Source: Pseudonocardia sp. HH130630-07 (GTDB lineage Bacteria; Actinomycetota; Actinomycetes; Mycobacteriales; Pseudonocardiaceae). From it: a stretch of 64,000 nt of DNA. The notes under the pieces are model-generated. The model was given only the letters and a program-made list of their open reading frames with translations. It did not search any database and was not told the origin of the DNA. The stretch spans positions 2,108,001-2,172,000 of the forward strand of contig NZ_CP013854.1 in assembly GCF_001698125.1 (NCBI RefSeq), given 5' to 3'. Shown piece after piece: positions 45,414 through 53,215 of the stretch (positions are counted from its first letter, which is position 1; every line of letters starts with the position of its first letter). A program made the translations under genes and the position numbers.

Positions 45414-46298
45414 TCAGCGGGCGAGCACGTGCGCGCCGAGTGCGCGTAGTGCGGCGCTGTCGCGGCGCAGCACCGCACCGGGCAGCTGGACGGCGGCGTT
45501 CAGCCGCGACGACACGTGCCACCGGGCCGCGCGGGCGGCCCGGGTCCAGCCGCGGGCGTCCATCCGGGCGGCCTCGGCGGTGAAGTAGCGGCGTTCCTCG
45601 GCGAACCGGTTCCCGGCCGCCGCACCGGAGCCGGAGTCGCTGGAGCGGTGCCGCCGGTAGCGGAAGCAGACCCGGTCGTCGACGACCATCGACCCGCCGT
45701 CGGCGATCACGGCGACCGGCAGGGCCAGGTCGAAGACGTCCGCGGACTCCGGGATCTGCTTCAGCGCCGCCGTCCGCCAGCACAGCGACGGGTTGTACAG
45801 CCAGTTCCCGCGCAGCAGGCTCGTCACCAGGTCCTCGCCGGAGACCTCGCGCGGTCCGTGGCCCCGGGGGGCGAGCGCGGCCTTCACCCGGTCGGCGAGC
45901 GGCCGCACCGGCCGGTCGTCGGAGTCCATGACCGCCACCCCCGGCTGGACGACGGCGGCCCGCGGCCAGCGCTCGTGCAGCGCGAGGACGGTGCCGAGGT
46001 AGTCCGGCGCCATCAGGTCGTCCGCACCCATCATGACGAAGTACGGCAGCTCCACCGCCTCGATGCAGTACCGGTTGTTCGGCTGCGCACCGAGCCGGGC
46101 CGGGTTGCGGCGGTAGCGGATCCGGTCGTCACCGAGGCCGGCGAACCACGGCTCGATCGTGTCGTCGGGATAGCCGTCGTCGACGACGGTGAGGCGCCAG
46201 TCGGCGCGGTCCTGCTCCTGGATGCTGCGCACCGCGCGGCGCAGCAGATCCGGGTCCCCGTAGAAGGGAAGCATCACGTCGACGGTCGGGACGGTCAC
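45414..46298 (-). CDS. GT2 family glycosyltransferase
   Basis: This 294-residue GT-A fold enzyme has TVDVMLPFYGDPDLLRRAVR at the N-terminus, VVDDGYPDD, a metal-binding MMGADDLMAPDY and a C-terminal acceptor region with LLRGNWLYNPSLCWR. The protein is soluble, with no membrane helix. It would use a nucleotide-sugar donor in the cytosol. GTG 46298 is the start of the conserved frame. It is convergent with the AftB-like gene across 246 bp that hold no gene. The sugar and acceptor are unknown; a polysaccharide or nonulosonate-glycan role is possible given the later cluster. Confidence 0.88.
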   Translation of the reverse strand: MTVPTVDVMLPFYGDPDLLRRAVRSIQEQDRADWRLTVVDDGYPDDTIEPWFAGLGDDRIRYRRNPARLGAQPNNRYCIEAVELPYFVMMGADDLMAPDYLGTVLALHERWPRAAVVQPGVAVMDSDDRPVRPLADRVKAALAPRGHGPREVSGEDLVTSLLRGNWLYNPSLCWRTAALKQIPESADVFDLALPVAVIADGGSMVVDDRVCFRYRRHRSSDSGSGAAAGNRFAEERRYFTAEAARMDARGWTRAARAARWHVSSRLNAAVQLPGAVLRRDSAALRALGAHVLAR

Positions 46299-46322
46299 GC
46301 GCCCGACGGTAGCGAGCCGCCG

Positions 46323-46559
46323 TCACACGTCACGGGCGGCCTGGGCGACCACCCGGAGCAGGCACGGGTGGCGCGGACGACCGGTCGCCGACGGAGCGCA
46401 GCCGGCGCAGCTCCCGGAGTGGTCCGGTACGTGCGTGCGCAGGATCCGCTGCCACCCGCCGTCACCGTCACGACGGAGCAGCCGTGCGGCGAGGACGACC
46501 GGATCGTCCCGCTCCGCGCCCGCCTCACGGGCCGCCGACTCATCCGAGGTCGATGTCAC
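46323..46559 (-). CDS. Small Cys-containing protein next to XRE/DUF397 locus
   Basis: This 78-residue protein has the C-terminal pattern HVPDHSGSCAGCAPSATGRP followed by RHPCLLRVVAQAAR. The G-x-C-x-x-C...P-C arrangement occurs in short actinobacterial proteins linked to DUF397/DUF5753 regulators; that is a recollection and not tested. GTG 46559 (or 46562) overlaps the 3' end of the zinc-ribbon-like gene by about 20 bp in another frame, so the two are probably coupled. Function unknown. Confidence 0.55.
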   Translation of the reverse strand: MTSTSDESAAREAGAERDDPVVLAARLLRRDGDGGWQRILRTHVPDHSGSCAGCAPSATGRPRHPCLLRVVAQAARDV

Positions 46560-46704
46560 CACGGCTCCGCACGGTGCACCCCGGGCAGCGGAACGAGCGG
46601 TGATCGACCCAGCGGCGCGTACGGCACCCCACGCACACTCCGCGGCAGAGCGCACTCCGGCGACGATCCCGCCGTCGCCCCGGCCATGTGAACCGCATCG
46701 GCAT
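46540..46704 (-). CDS. 54-residue zinc-ribbon-like protein
   Basis: This tiny basic ORF has two Cys pairs, CRGVCVGC and FRCPGC, spaced as in a treble-clef or zinc-ribbon site. An Arg-rich N-terminus (GRRRDRRRS) suggests nucleic-acid binding. It starts at ATG 46704 with a second ATG two codons on, and ends at TGA 46540-46542 within the next gene. It is divergent from the XRE regulator. Support is the coherent Cys spacing and the coupling with the downstream small gene; no homologue is known to me. Confidence 0.5.
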   Translation of the reverse strand: MPMRFTWPGRRRDRRRSALCRGVCVGCRTRRWVDHRSFRCPGCTVRSRGDIDLG

Positions 46705-46742
46705 CTGTCTACTCCTTTGTATTCCCCTCGCGTGCTGCTCTG

Positions 46743-46753
46743 GTTACGGTAAC
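46743..46753. promoter_or_regulatory. Palindrome GTTACGGTAAC, candidate operator
   Basis: An 11-bp perfect palindrome lies in the 111-bp gap between the divergent zinc-ribbon-like and XRE genes. It is the obvious place for self-regulation by the XRE protein. The gap is AT-richer than its surroundings. Confidence 0.45.
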
Positions 46754-46815
46754 AAGACTTGTGCTGGTGGACTAGACTCAGGTCACACCCGATGCCGGAC
46801 CAGGTGAGGAGTCCC

Positions 46816-47670
46816 GTGGCACCACCATCGCCGACCGTGGCGAGCTGGGAACTGTCGTTGCGACTGCGGGAGCGCCGGATCGAGCTGGGCGTCGACGTCG
46901 CGACCATCACCGGCGCGCTCGGCTTCACCCGGAACTACTGGTCCGCCGTGGAGAACGAGCGCCGGATCCTGTCCGAGGAGAAGCTGGGACTCCTCATAGA
47001 TCTGCTCGAGTTCGACACCCACGAGCAGGGCGAGCTGTACGCGCTACGGGAGCAGTCACGGGGTCGTGGCTGGTGGACGGCGTACTCGGCGCTGTACGGC
47101 GAGGAGACCCACCGTTTCCACGGCCTGGAGTACGGCGCGCAAAGCATCCGCAGCTACGAGGGCCTCGTGCCCGGCCTCCTGCAGACACCGGAGTACACGC
47201 GCGCTCTGATGGAGGCCTCCATCCACTTGCGCCCGGTAGAAGTCGATCAGCGGATCGAGGTACGGCGGCGACGTCAGGAACGACTCACCGGCGAGGACCC
47301 GTTACACCTGACCGTCATCCTCGGCGAAGCAGCGCTACTACAGCAGGTAGGCGGCCGGGAGGTGTTCCGGGCACAGCTCCAGTACCTCGCCGAGATGGCA
47401 CGCGCACACCCGAAGACCATTCAGATCCGGGTGCTGACCTTCAACTCTCCGGGCTGCAGCCTGATCGGCGCCTCCACGTTCCATCTGATCGACTTCGCCA
47501 GTTCCCGACTGCCTACATTGGTCTGGCAGGAGGCGATCACCGTGCGGCAGATACTGGACCAGCCGGGGCAGGTCCGAGATGTAGTGTTCGCCTGGGCCGA
47601 CGCACTACGGCTGACTCTGTCCGCGGAGGAGTCGGTCCGCATGGTGGAGGGCTACGCCGAGGAGTTGTAG
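46816..47670 (+). CDS. XRE-family regulator with DUF5753 domain
   Basis: This 284-residue protein has an HTH domain (~8-65) containing LRERRIELGVDVATITGALG and WSAVENERRILSEEKL, and a DUF5753 domain (~75-280) starting YSALYGEETHRFHGLEYGAQ with the conserved GLVPGLLQTPEYTRAL. This pair is typical of streptomycete-type regulators that are encoded beside a DUF397 partner. GTG 46816 has GAGGAG 4 nt upstream; ATG 46792 is an alternative. The DUF397 gene follows after 2 bp. The two may act as regulator and antagonist, as shown for similar BldB/WhiJ-type pairs. Confidence 0.9.
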   Translation: MAPPSPTVASWELSLRLRERRIELGVDVATITGALGFTRNYWSAVENERRILSEEKLGLLIDLLEFDTHEQGELYALREQSRGRGWWTAYSALYGEETHRFHGLEYGAQSIRSYEGLVPGLLQTPEYTRALMEASIHLRPVEVDQRIEVRRRRQERLTGEDPLHLTVILGEAALLQQVGGREVFRAQLQYLAEMARAHPKTIQIRVLTFNSPGCSLIGASTFHLIDFASSRLPTLVWQEAITVRQILDQPGQVRDVVFAWADALRLTLSAEESVRMVEGYAEEL

Positions 47671-47672
47671 GG

Positions 47673-48056
47673 ATGGGCGCGCGGCCCGGTGACTGGTTCG
47701 TCAGCAGTTACTCCAACGCCACGGGCACCTGCGTCGAGGTCCGGTTCCGCGACACCCTCGTCGACGTCCGTGACAGCAAGGACCGCTCCGGCCCCGTCCT
47801 CACCGTGAGCGACGCCGAGTGGACCGCGTTCCTCGCCGACGTCGACCGGCAGCCGGCCCGGGTCGCCCCCGACAGAGCGGCGCACGCCCGGACGGACGGG
47901 CGATCGCTGGCCGCCGAGCCCACGACCGACGGCGGCGCCGTCCTGCACACCGGCGGGACCGAGCGGCTCGTCTTCACCGACGCCGAGTGGATCGCCTACC
48001 GCCGCGGCGTCCGTGCCGGGGAGTTCTCTCCGCCGGACACCGCCACGCAGCACTGA
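47673..48056 (+). CDS. DUF397 protein (one and a half copies)
   Basis: This 127-residue protein has a DUF397 domain (WFVSSYSNATGTCVEVRFRD, then VDVRDSKDRSGPVLTVSDAE) and, after a ~35-residue linker, a second partial DUF397 (RLVFTDAEWIAYRRGVRAGE). Most DUF397 proteins are ~65 residues with one domain, so this is an extended form. ATG 47673 follows the XRE stop by two bases and has GTAGGG just upstream. It probably binds and modulates the XRE/DUF5753 protein. Confidence 0.88.
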   Translation: MGARPGDWFVSSYSNATGTCVEVRFRDTLVDVRDSKDRSGPVLTVSDAEWTAFLADVDRQPARVAPDRAAHARTDGRSLAAEPTTDGGAVLHTGGTERLVFTDAEWIAYRRGVRAGEFSPPDTATQH

Positions 48057-48158
48057 CCCCGGCACGGCGCGCGGCGGCCACGGCTCCGACGGGCCGCCCC
48101 GACCGCGACCGTGCCATCTTCGCACCGGGTCCACGGCCCCGCACCGACCCCGGGCCCC

Positions 48159-48181
48159 CGCACGAGGCCGGGCCTCGTGCG
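48159..48181. repeat. Dispersed hairpin repeat, copy 1
   Basis: This 23-bp near-perfect palindrome beginning CGCACGAGGCC lies about 100 bp after the DUF397 stop. It is 21/23 identical to 52017-52039, and ~20 bp of upstream sequence (CCCGCACCGA...) is also shared. It may act as a terminator or REP-like element. Confidence 0.55.
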
Positions 48182-48239
48182 ACACCGACAAACCGATGCG
48201 GTTCCGGCCACGCGGTCCGACAGCGCGATGCCACCGCGC

Positions 48240-48540
48240 CAAGCGGGGGCGACGCGGGGCGACGGCGCGGTGCGAGGCAGCACAGGCACGACAGCGCGGC
48301 GGGGCAGCGCAGCGCGGCGGGACAGCGCGGGGCGGCGGGGCAGGACAGCGAGGCGGAGCAGCGCGCCGCAGGGCAGCGCGGCTGCGCAGGGCAGCGCGGC
48401 TGCGCAGGGCAGCGCGGCTGCGCAGGGCAGCGCGGCGGAGCGGAGCGGGGCGGCGGGACAGCGCAGCGCGGGGCGGAGCGGCAGCGTGGGACAGCGCAGC
48501 GGGACAGCGCAGTGCAGTGCGGCGCGGCTGGGCGCTCCCG
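48240..48540. repeat. GC-rich strand-biased minisatellite
   Basis: This is purine-skewed sequence built from AGCGCGGC and GGGACAGCGC words. At its heart, 48368-48437, an 18-bp unit GCAGGGCAGCGCGGCTGC repeats about four times. It lies within the 593-bp gap 48057-48649, which holds no gene I can support. Open frames through it encode only low-complexity peptides. Confidence 0.75.
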
Positions 48541-48649
48541 ACTCCCCTGCGGCCGCCGTCGTCCGAACGGCTTGCGCGGGTCGCGGAACCCGTGCGGGGC
48601 GCATCGCTACGATCGCCCGGCCCCACCAGCAGCGATCCGGAGCACGGCC

Positions 48650-49717
48650 ATGGACATCCAGAACCACTACTACGGTCACTCGGCAGTCCTGGCCGCCCAC
48701 GCCGGGCTGCCCCGGCCCCGGCACATCGCCGGCCTGCTGCAGCACGGCTGGACGGCGGTCTCCCCGGTGGCGGCGCACTTCGCCGACTTCCCGCGGGTCG
48801 GCACCGACCCCCGGCAACGACGGCTGCTCGTCTGGTCGCACGGCTGCCGCGGCTGGTCCCCCGCCGACGAGACCCGGACGACCACCCCGATCGGGGCGCC
48901 CGTCCTCTACCTGGAGAGCCTGCTGCAGGCCCGGGGCTGGAGCAGGTCGGACCGGCTCGGGCCGGTGTTCGTCCCGTTCCACGGGACCCGCCTGGTCCGG
49001 GTCACCGGCGCACACACCGAGCTGGCCCGGCACGTCGCGAAGGTCGACAGGCCGTCGACGGTCTGCCTGCACCACGAGGACATGACCGACCCCGGGATCA
49101 CCGCCGCCTGGCGGGAGGCCGGGCACACCCTGGTCACCGCGGGCCGCCGGGACGACCCGCACTTCCTGCCGCGGATCATGCACCTGATCGGGAACGCGAG
49201 CCGGGTCTCGTCCAACCGGTTGTCCACCGCGGTGCTCTACGCCGCCGCCGTCGGGACCCCGGCCGCGGTCTGGGGGGATCCGCTGACGTTCGGGTCGCAG
49301 TCGTCGTCCGCCGTCGAGAAGCTGCGGGAGACCTGGCCCGAGTTCCACACCGCCGATCCGGAGGACGGCACCCGCCCCGAGTCCGGCGCCGCCGGGGCCG
49401 ACGCCGCGGCCACCGCGCTGGCCCGCCGGGAGCTCGGCGCCGAGCACCTGCTCGCCCCGGACGCGTTGCGCGAGGTCCTGGGCTGGGGGCGGACGCCGAG
49501 CGTCGGGCCGGCCGTCCAGTACTACGCGGCGTCCCCGCTGGCGAAGGCGGCGATGGTGCTCGGGCTGACGAAGCGGTCCGAGGCCAGTACCCAGGCGATG
49601 TCGGCGGGCAGCTCCAACCCGATGCTGTGGCTGCGCAACCCGCTTGCCGCGCTGCCCCGCCCGCTCCCGCACGGCCTGCCGGTCCCGATCGCGACCGAGG
49701 AACCGCTCGACGCCTGA
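48650..49717 (+). CDS. Conserved-looking protein of unknown function (possible GT-B-like)
   Basis: This 355-residue soluble protein starts at ATG 48650, after an AGCACGG stretch. It contains RLLVWSHGCRGWSPADE, GPVFVPFHGTRLVRVTGAHT, a histidine-rich VCLHHEDMTDPGI and RIMHLIGNASRVSSNRLSTA followed by AAAVGTPAAVWGDPLTFGSQ. The last block, with a Ser/Asn-rich turn then a Gly/Pro loop, recalls the nucleotide-sugar end of GT-B capsule enzymes, but no signature is decisive. The coherent pattern of hydrophobic strands and charged helices supports a real gene. Flanked by a minisatellite and a hydrolase. Confidence 0.6.
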   Translation: MDIQNHYYGHSAVLAAHAGLPRPRHIAGLLQHGWTAVSPVAAHFADFPRVGTDPRQRRLLVWSHGCRGWSPADETRTTTPIGAPVLYLESLLQARGWSRSDRLGPVFVPFHGTRLVRVTGAHTELARHVAKVDRPSTVCLHHEDMTDPGITAAWREAGHTLVTAGRRDDPHFLPRIMHLIGNASRVSSNRLSTAVLYAAAVGTPAAVWGDPLTFGSQSSSAVEKLRETWPEFHTADPEDGTRPESGAAGADAAATALARRELGAEHLLAPDALREVLGWGRTPSVGPAVQYYAASPLAKAAMVLGLTKRSEASTQAMSAGSSNPMLWLRNPLAALPRPLPHGLPVPIATEEPLDA

Positions 49718-49776
49718 GCACGTCGCCCGGCCCGGGCACAGCCGTCCGGGCGCGGCGGCGCGGCGCTGTCCGGGGG

Positions 49777-50511
49777 TCAGCCTCCGGCCGCCTCCGGGTC
49801 GCGCGGTCCGGCGCGCAGGTGTGTGTCGAAGAAGCGCAGGATGCGGCCCCAGGCGTCCTCGGCCGACGGGCCGTGGTGGCCGAAACCGACGAGCCGGCGC
49901 GCGACGCCGGGGACACCGCGCTCCAGGAAGCTGTGCCCGGCCTCGTCGTAGGTCCGCACGTCGTTCTCGACGCCGAGCCGGTCCAGTGCGGACTCCAGCC
50001 GCGGGCCCGCTCCCTTCAGGATCGGATCCCGTGCACCGAAGCTCGCGACGGTCGGGCAGATGCCGGCGAGGTCGCGCTCCGGGTCGTCGGGCAGCATCCC
50101 GTAGTTCGGCGCGGCGGCGGCGTAGTCGTGCCGCGCCGCCGAGAGCAGCGCGAAGCCGCCGCCCTGGCAGAAGCCGATGACGCCGATCGTCCCCGTGCAG
50201 TCGTCCCGGGCGGCGAGCCAGCTGCGGACGGCCTCGATGTCGTCGAACACCGGGCCGCTGCCGCTGCGCATCGACCGCATGACCCCGGCGATGCACCGTG
50301 GGCCACCGCCGCGTGCGGTGTAGAGCGCGGGCGCGACCGCGAGGTACCCGGCGGTGGCCAGGCGCTCGGTGTGCGCACGGAGGTCGGCGGTCGCACCGAG
50401 CGCGTCCTGGAGCACGACGACGCCGGGGTACGGCCCGTCGCCGACCGGCGGGACCGCGAGGTGGGCGCGCTGACGGCCGCCCGCCGACGCGGGGACCTGG
50501 AGTTCGGGCAC
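49777..50511 (-). CDS. Dienelactone hydrolase family protein
   Basis: This 244-residue alpha/beta hydrolase has the nucleophile elbow GVIGFCQGGGFAL (Cys nucleophile, as in dienelactone hydrolases), a putative acid in SFGARDPILKG and a catalytic His in YDEAGHSFLE. The N-terminal region has the PGVVVLQDALGATADLRAHT segment that forms the oxyanion site. GTG 50511 is preceded by AAGGGAGCACC. It may open lactones or act on other esters; the substrate is unknown. It is divergent from the CorC gene (75 bp). Confidence 0.88.
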   Translation of the reverse strand: MPELQVPASAGGRQRAHLAVPPVGDGPYPGVVVLQDALGATADLRAHTERLATAGYLAVAPALYTARGGGPRCIAGVMRSMRSGSGPVFDDIEAVRSWLAARDDCTGTIGVIGFCQGGGFALLSAARHDYAAAAPNYGMLPDDPERDLAGICPTVASFGARDPILKGAGPRLESALDRLGVENDVRTYDEAGHSFLERGVPGVARRLVGFGHHGPSAEDAWGRILRFFDTHLRAGPRDPEAAGG

Positions 50512-50586
50512 GGTGCTCCCTTCTCGGTGGGCCGACACCCCGGCGTGTCCGCTGTGTCTGCTGTGTCCGGGTCGAGCCACCGTGAC

Positions 50587-51900
50587 ATGCTGTCGTCGAT
50601 GGACGTCACCGGTGGCGGAATCGCCCTCAGCATCGGCCTCGTCGTTCTCTTCGTGCTGGTCGGAGGGTACTTCGCCGCCTCGGAACTCGCTCTGGTGTCG
50701 CTGCGCGACAGCCAGGTCGACCGGCTCGCCGCGCAGGGCAGGCGCGGCGCCCGGGTCGCGGCACTGCGGCGCGACACCAACCGGTTCCTGTCCGCGGTGC
50801 AGATCGGCGTCACCCTCGCCGGGTTCTTCTCCGCGGCCTACGGCGGCTCCGCCCTCGCCGGGCCGCTCGGCGAGCTGATCGCCGGGTGGGGCGTCCCGCA
50901 GGCACTCGCCGGGACGATCGCGCTCGTCGCCGTCACCGCGGTGATCTCCTACCTGTCGCTGGTCCTGGGCGAGCTGGTCCCCAAGCGGCTCGCGCTGCAG
51001 CGCTCGGAGGGCGTGGCGCTGTTCGTCGCCCCCGTACTGGACCGGATCGCGACGATCTCGCGGCCGGTGATCTGGCTGCTGTCCCGCTCGACCAACGCGG
51101 TCGTCCGGCTGCTGGGCCTCGACCCCACCGCGGACTCCGAACGGGTCAGCGAGGCGGAGCTGCGCGACATGGTCAGCGGGCACGAGGAGCTCGACACCGA
51201 CGAGCGCCGGGTCCTGACCGACGTCTTCGAGGCCTCCGACCGGCAGGTCAGCGAGGTGATGGTGCCGCGGACCGAGGTGCACTTCCTGCACGCGTCGACG
51301 TCGCTGGCCGAAGCCGCCCGCGACGTCGTCGACCGGCCGCACTCGCGCTACCCGGTGACCGGGACCGACGTCGACGACGTCCGCGGGTTCGTGCACGTCC
51401 GCGACCTGCTCACCGCCCGCCTCGACGACGCGTCCGGCACCGACGGGCGGACCGTCGGCGACATCATGCGCCCGGTCCACGTGCTGCCCGGCTCGAAGGC
51501 GCTGCTGCCGACGCTGTCGGAGATGCGGGCCCGGCGCGCGCACCTGGCCGTCGTGATCGACGAGTACGGCGGCACCGACGGCATCCTCACCATGGAGGAC
51601 CTGATCGAGGAGCTGGTCGGGGAGATCGAGGACGAGTACGACGCCGCGCCGTCCGCCTCCGGACCGGGCTCCGACCGCACCGTGGACGGCCTGCTGCACC
51701 GCGACGACGTGCACGACCGCACCGGTCTGACGCTGCCCGACGGCCCCTTCGAGACCCTCGGCGGATACCTGCAGCACACGCTGGGCCGCATCCCCACCGT
51801 CGGGGACCACGTCGACCTCGACGGCCACCGGCTCACCGTGGCCGAGCTGGACGGCCGGCGCGTCGCCGGCGTGACCGTGGTGGAGTCGGCGCAGCCGTAA
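50587..51900 (+). CDS. HlyC/CorC (CNNM) family membrane protein
   Basis: This 437-residue protein has four N-terminal membrane segments (DUF21/CNNM domain, ~10-200, with GGYFAASELALVSLR and YLSLVLGELVPKRLALQ), a pair of CBS domains (~215-335, with VMVPRTEVHFL, RYPVTGTDVDDVRGFVHVRD and LAVVIDEYGGTDGILTMEDL) and a C-terminal CorC_HlyC domain (~350-430). Such proteins are linked to Mg2+/Co2+ efflux or ion homeostasis at the cytoplasmic membrane. ATG 50587; a second ATG is four codons on. Single gene. Confidence 0.93.
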   Translation: MLSSMDVTGGGIALSIGLVVLFVLVGGYFAASELALVSLRDSQVDRLAAQGRRGARVAALRRDTNRFLSAVQIGVTLAGFFSAAYGGSALAGPLGELIAGWGVPQALAGTIALVAVTAVISYLSLVLGELVPKRLALQRSEGVALFVAPVLDRIATISRPVIWLLSRSTNAVVRLLGLDPTADSERVSEAELRDMVSGHEELDTDERRVLTDVFEASDRQVSEVMVPRTEVHFLHASTSLAEAARDVVDRPHSRYPVTGTDVDDVRGFVHVRDLLTARLDDASGTDGRTVGDIMRPVHVLPGSKALLPTLSEMRARRAHLAVVIDEYGGTDGILTMEDLIEELVGEIEDEYDAAPSASGPGSDRTVDGLLHRDDVHDRTGLTLPDGPFETLGGYLQHTLGRIPTVGDHVDLDGHRLTVAELDGRRVAGVTVVESAQP

Positions 51901-52016
51901 CCGGGCACTCGTCCGCCCCCGGGGATCCCGCCCTGAGCCGCCACAGGACCGCCCGGGGCCGCCACGGAACCGCTCGGGACGGCTCGGGACGGCGACCCGC
52001 ACCGATGCCCCGGCGC

Positions 52017-52039
52017 CGCACGGGGCCGGACCTCGTGCG
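52017..52039. repeat. Dispersed hairpin repeat, copy 2
   Basis: A 23-bp imperfect palindrome, 21/23 identical to 48159-48181, about 115 bp after the CorC-family stop. Shared flanking sequence suggests a common element rather than independent terminators. Confidence 0.5.
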
Positions 52040-52428
52040 GGACCGCCGATCCCGGCCGGAACCCGGCGCCTGTGCGAGGGTCGCACCGCGCTGACCGCGC
52101 ACCAGCTGCCGCGCCCCGTGCGGCGCACCGCACCCCGGAGCCTGTCCCGCACCCCGCCCCGGCCCGCCGCGCCCCACGCGCCGGGTGCGACACGCCGGAC
52201 GTGTGCGCAGTAGACGCTCCAGGATGCGACGCGACCTGCGCACTGCGGCGGCGTCCCCGGATCGGGCCGCCCCGGCACGACCCGTGAGGTGCCCGTCCCC
52301 GATCACCCGATCGAACCAGCCGCACCGCGGTGACCAGCGGATCCGGGCCACGTATCCCCCGCCCCGGCACGCCGGCGGACCGCCGCACCCAAGGTTGCCG
52401 CTTGACGAACCCGATCCACTTGGCACAC

Positions 52429-52446
52429 ACTTTCCGTATTGCAAGT
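52429..52446. promoter_or_regulatory. Imperfect palindrome ACTTTC-N6-GCAAGT, candidate operator
   Basis: It lies 21 bp upstream of ATG 52468, with a TTGACG at 52402-52407 that could be a -35. The arms match at 5 of 6 positions. It is a likely binding site for the winged-helix protein encoded by the second gene of this operon. Confidence 0.45.
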
Positions 52447-52467
52447 TGATGCCGAAGGGAGAAAGAC

Positions 52468-52932
52468 ATGAACGACAAGCCCACCCTCCAGCAGGCCGTC
52501 GAGGCCCGGCGCGAGCTCGCCACCCACGTCGAGCTGCCGCGCACCTACTGGGCCCTCTACGCCGTCGCGCTCGTGGCGATGGCGGGCATCCCGATCTGGA
52601 CGTCGTTCCTGCCGCTGGACACCGGCTACATCTCGTGGGGACTGGTCGCCGTCGTGCTGGCCGCCACCGCGTACTCGGTGATCACGCGGTACCGGTCCGG
52701 CGTGCACCTCCCGCGCCACATCGGCGCCTACCCGAGCGCCCGCCGGATCCATCTCGCGGTCCTCGCGATCGCGCTCGGCGGCTTCTGCGGCATGTACACC
52801 CTGGTGGCGAACGGCCACCGGACGATCGCCCTGATCGCGCTCGTGCCGCTGGTCGTCTTCGTCCTCGCCGGGCAGTACCGGATCCGCACCCTGATGCGGG
52901 ACGACGTCGCGTCCGGCCGGGTCGCGCTGTGA
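52468..52932 (+). CDS. Four-helix membrane protein coupled to winged-helix regulator
   Basis: This 154-residue protein has a short charged N-terminus (MNDKPTLQQAVEARRELATH) and four hydrophobic segments near residues 27-45, 52-70, 92-112 and 118-137. A basic end follows. ATG 52468 has a strong GAAGGGAGAAAG site. It overlaps the next gene (GTGA at 52929-52932). This repeats the membrane protein/winged-helix order at the window's left end. No known family is assigned; an envelope-stress or membrane-sensing role is inference. Confidence 0.8.
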   Translation: MNDKPTLQQAVEARRELATHVELPRTYWALYAVALVAMAGIPIWTSFLPLDTGYISWGLVAVVLAATAYSVITRYRSGVHLPRHIGAYPSARRIHLAVLAIALGGFCGMYTLVANGHRTIALIALVPLVVFVLAGQYRIRTLMRDDVASGRVAL

Positions 52933-53207
52933 CCGCCGGCGAGCGGCACCCGGTCCTCGAGACCCGGCCACGGCTGGCGCTGTGCGCGCTGCTGCAGGGT
53001 GCGAAGCGGATCGAGTTCTCGGCCCTGTGCGGTCTCGCCGGCATCGGCGACTACACCGCGCACCAGCACAGCCGCAGTCTCGCCGACGCCGGTCTCCTGG
53101 AGATCCGCACGGGCCGGGGCGGGCAGTGGGCCCGCACCTGGCTCCGGCTGTCCCCGTCCGGCCGGGCCGCGTTCCGCGATCACCTGGCCTGGCTGGGCAG
53201 CCCGTGA
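52929..53207 (+). CDS. Winged-helix transcriptional regulator
   Basis: This 92-residue single winged-helix domain reads LCALLQGAKRIEFSALCGLA then QHSRSLADAGLLEIRTGRGG and WARTWLRLSPSGRAAFRDHL. It is of the same one-domain type as the product of 317-631. GTG 52929 lies in the stop of the membrane protein, so both are co-translated. It probably binds the palindrome upstream of the pair. Convergent with the flippase gene. Confidence 0.82.
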   Translation: MTAGERHPVLETRPRLALCALLQGAKRIEFSALCGLAGIGDYTAHQHSRSLADAGLLEIRTGRGGQWARTWLRLSPSGRAAFRDHLAWLGSP

Positions 53208-53215
53208 GGACCGGG

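Larger units (their letters stand above)
51901..52467. other. 567-bp intergenic region
   Basis: No gene is supported here. It contains the second hairpin repeat (52017-52039), GC-rich low-complexity sequence, and near its right end the operator/promoter region of the next operon. Confidence 0.5.

Noticed and set aside
48368-48437. CRISPR-like repeat array
   Set aside because: The units are contiguous without spacers and have no cas genes nearby; it is a minisatellite.
51901-52467. Small genes in the 567-bp gap
   Set aside because: Open frames here give only low-complexity Arg/Pro-rich peptides with no ribosome-binding site or motif.
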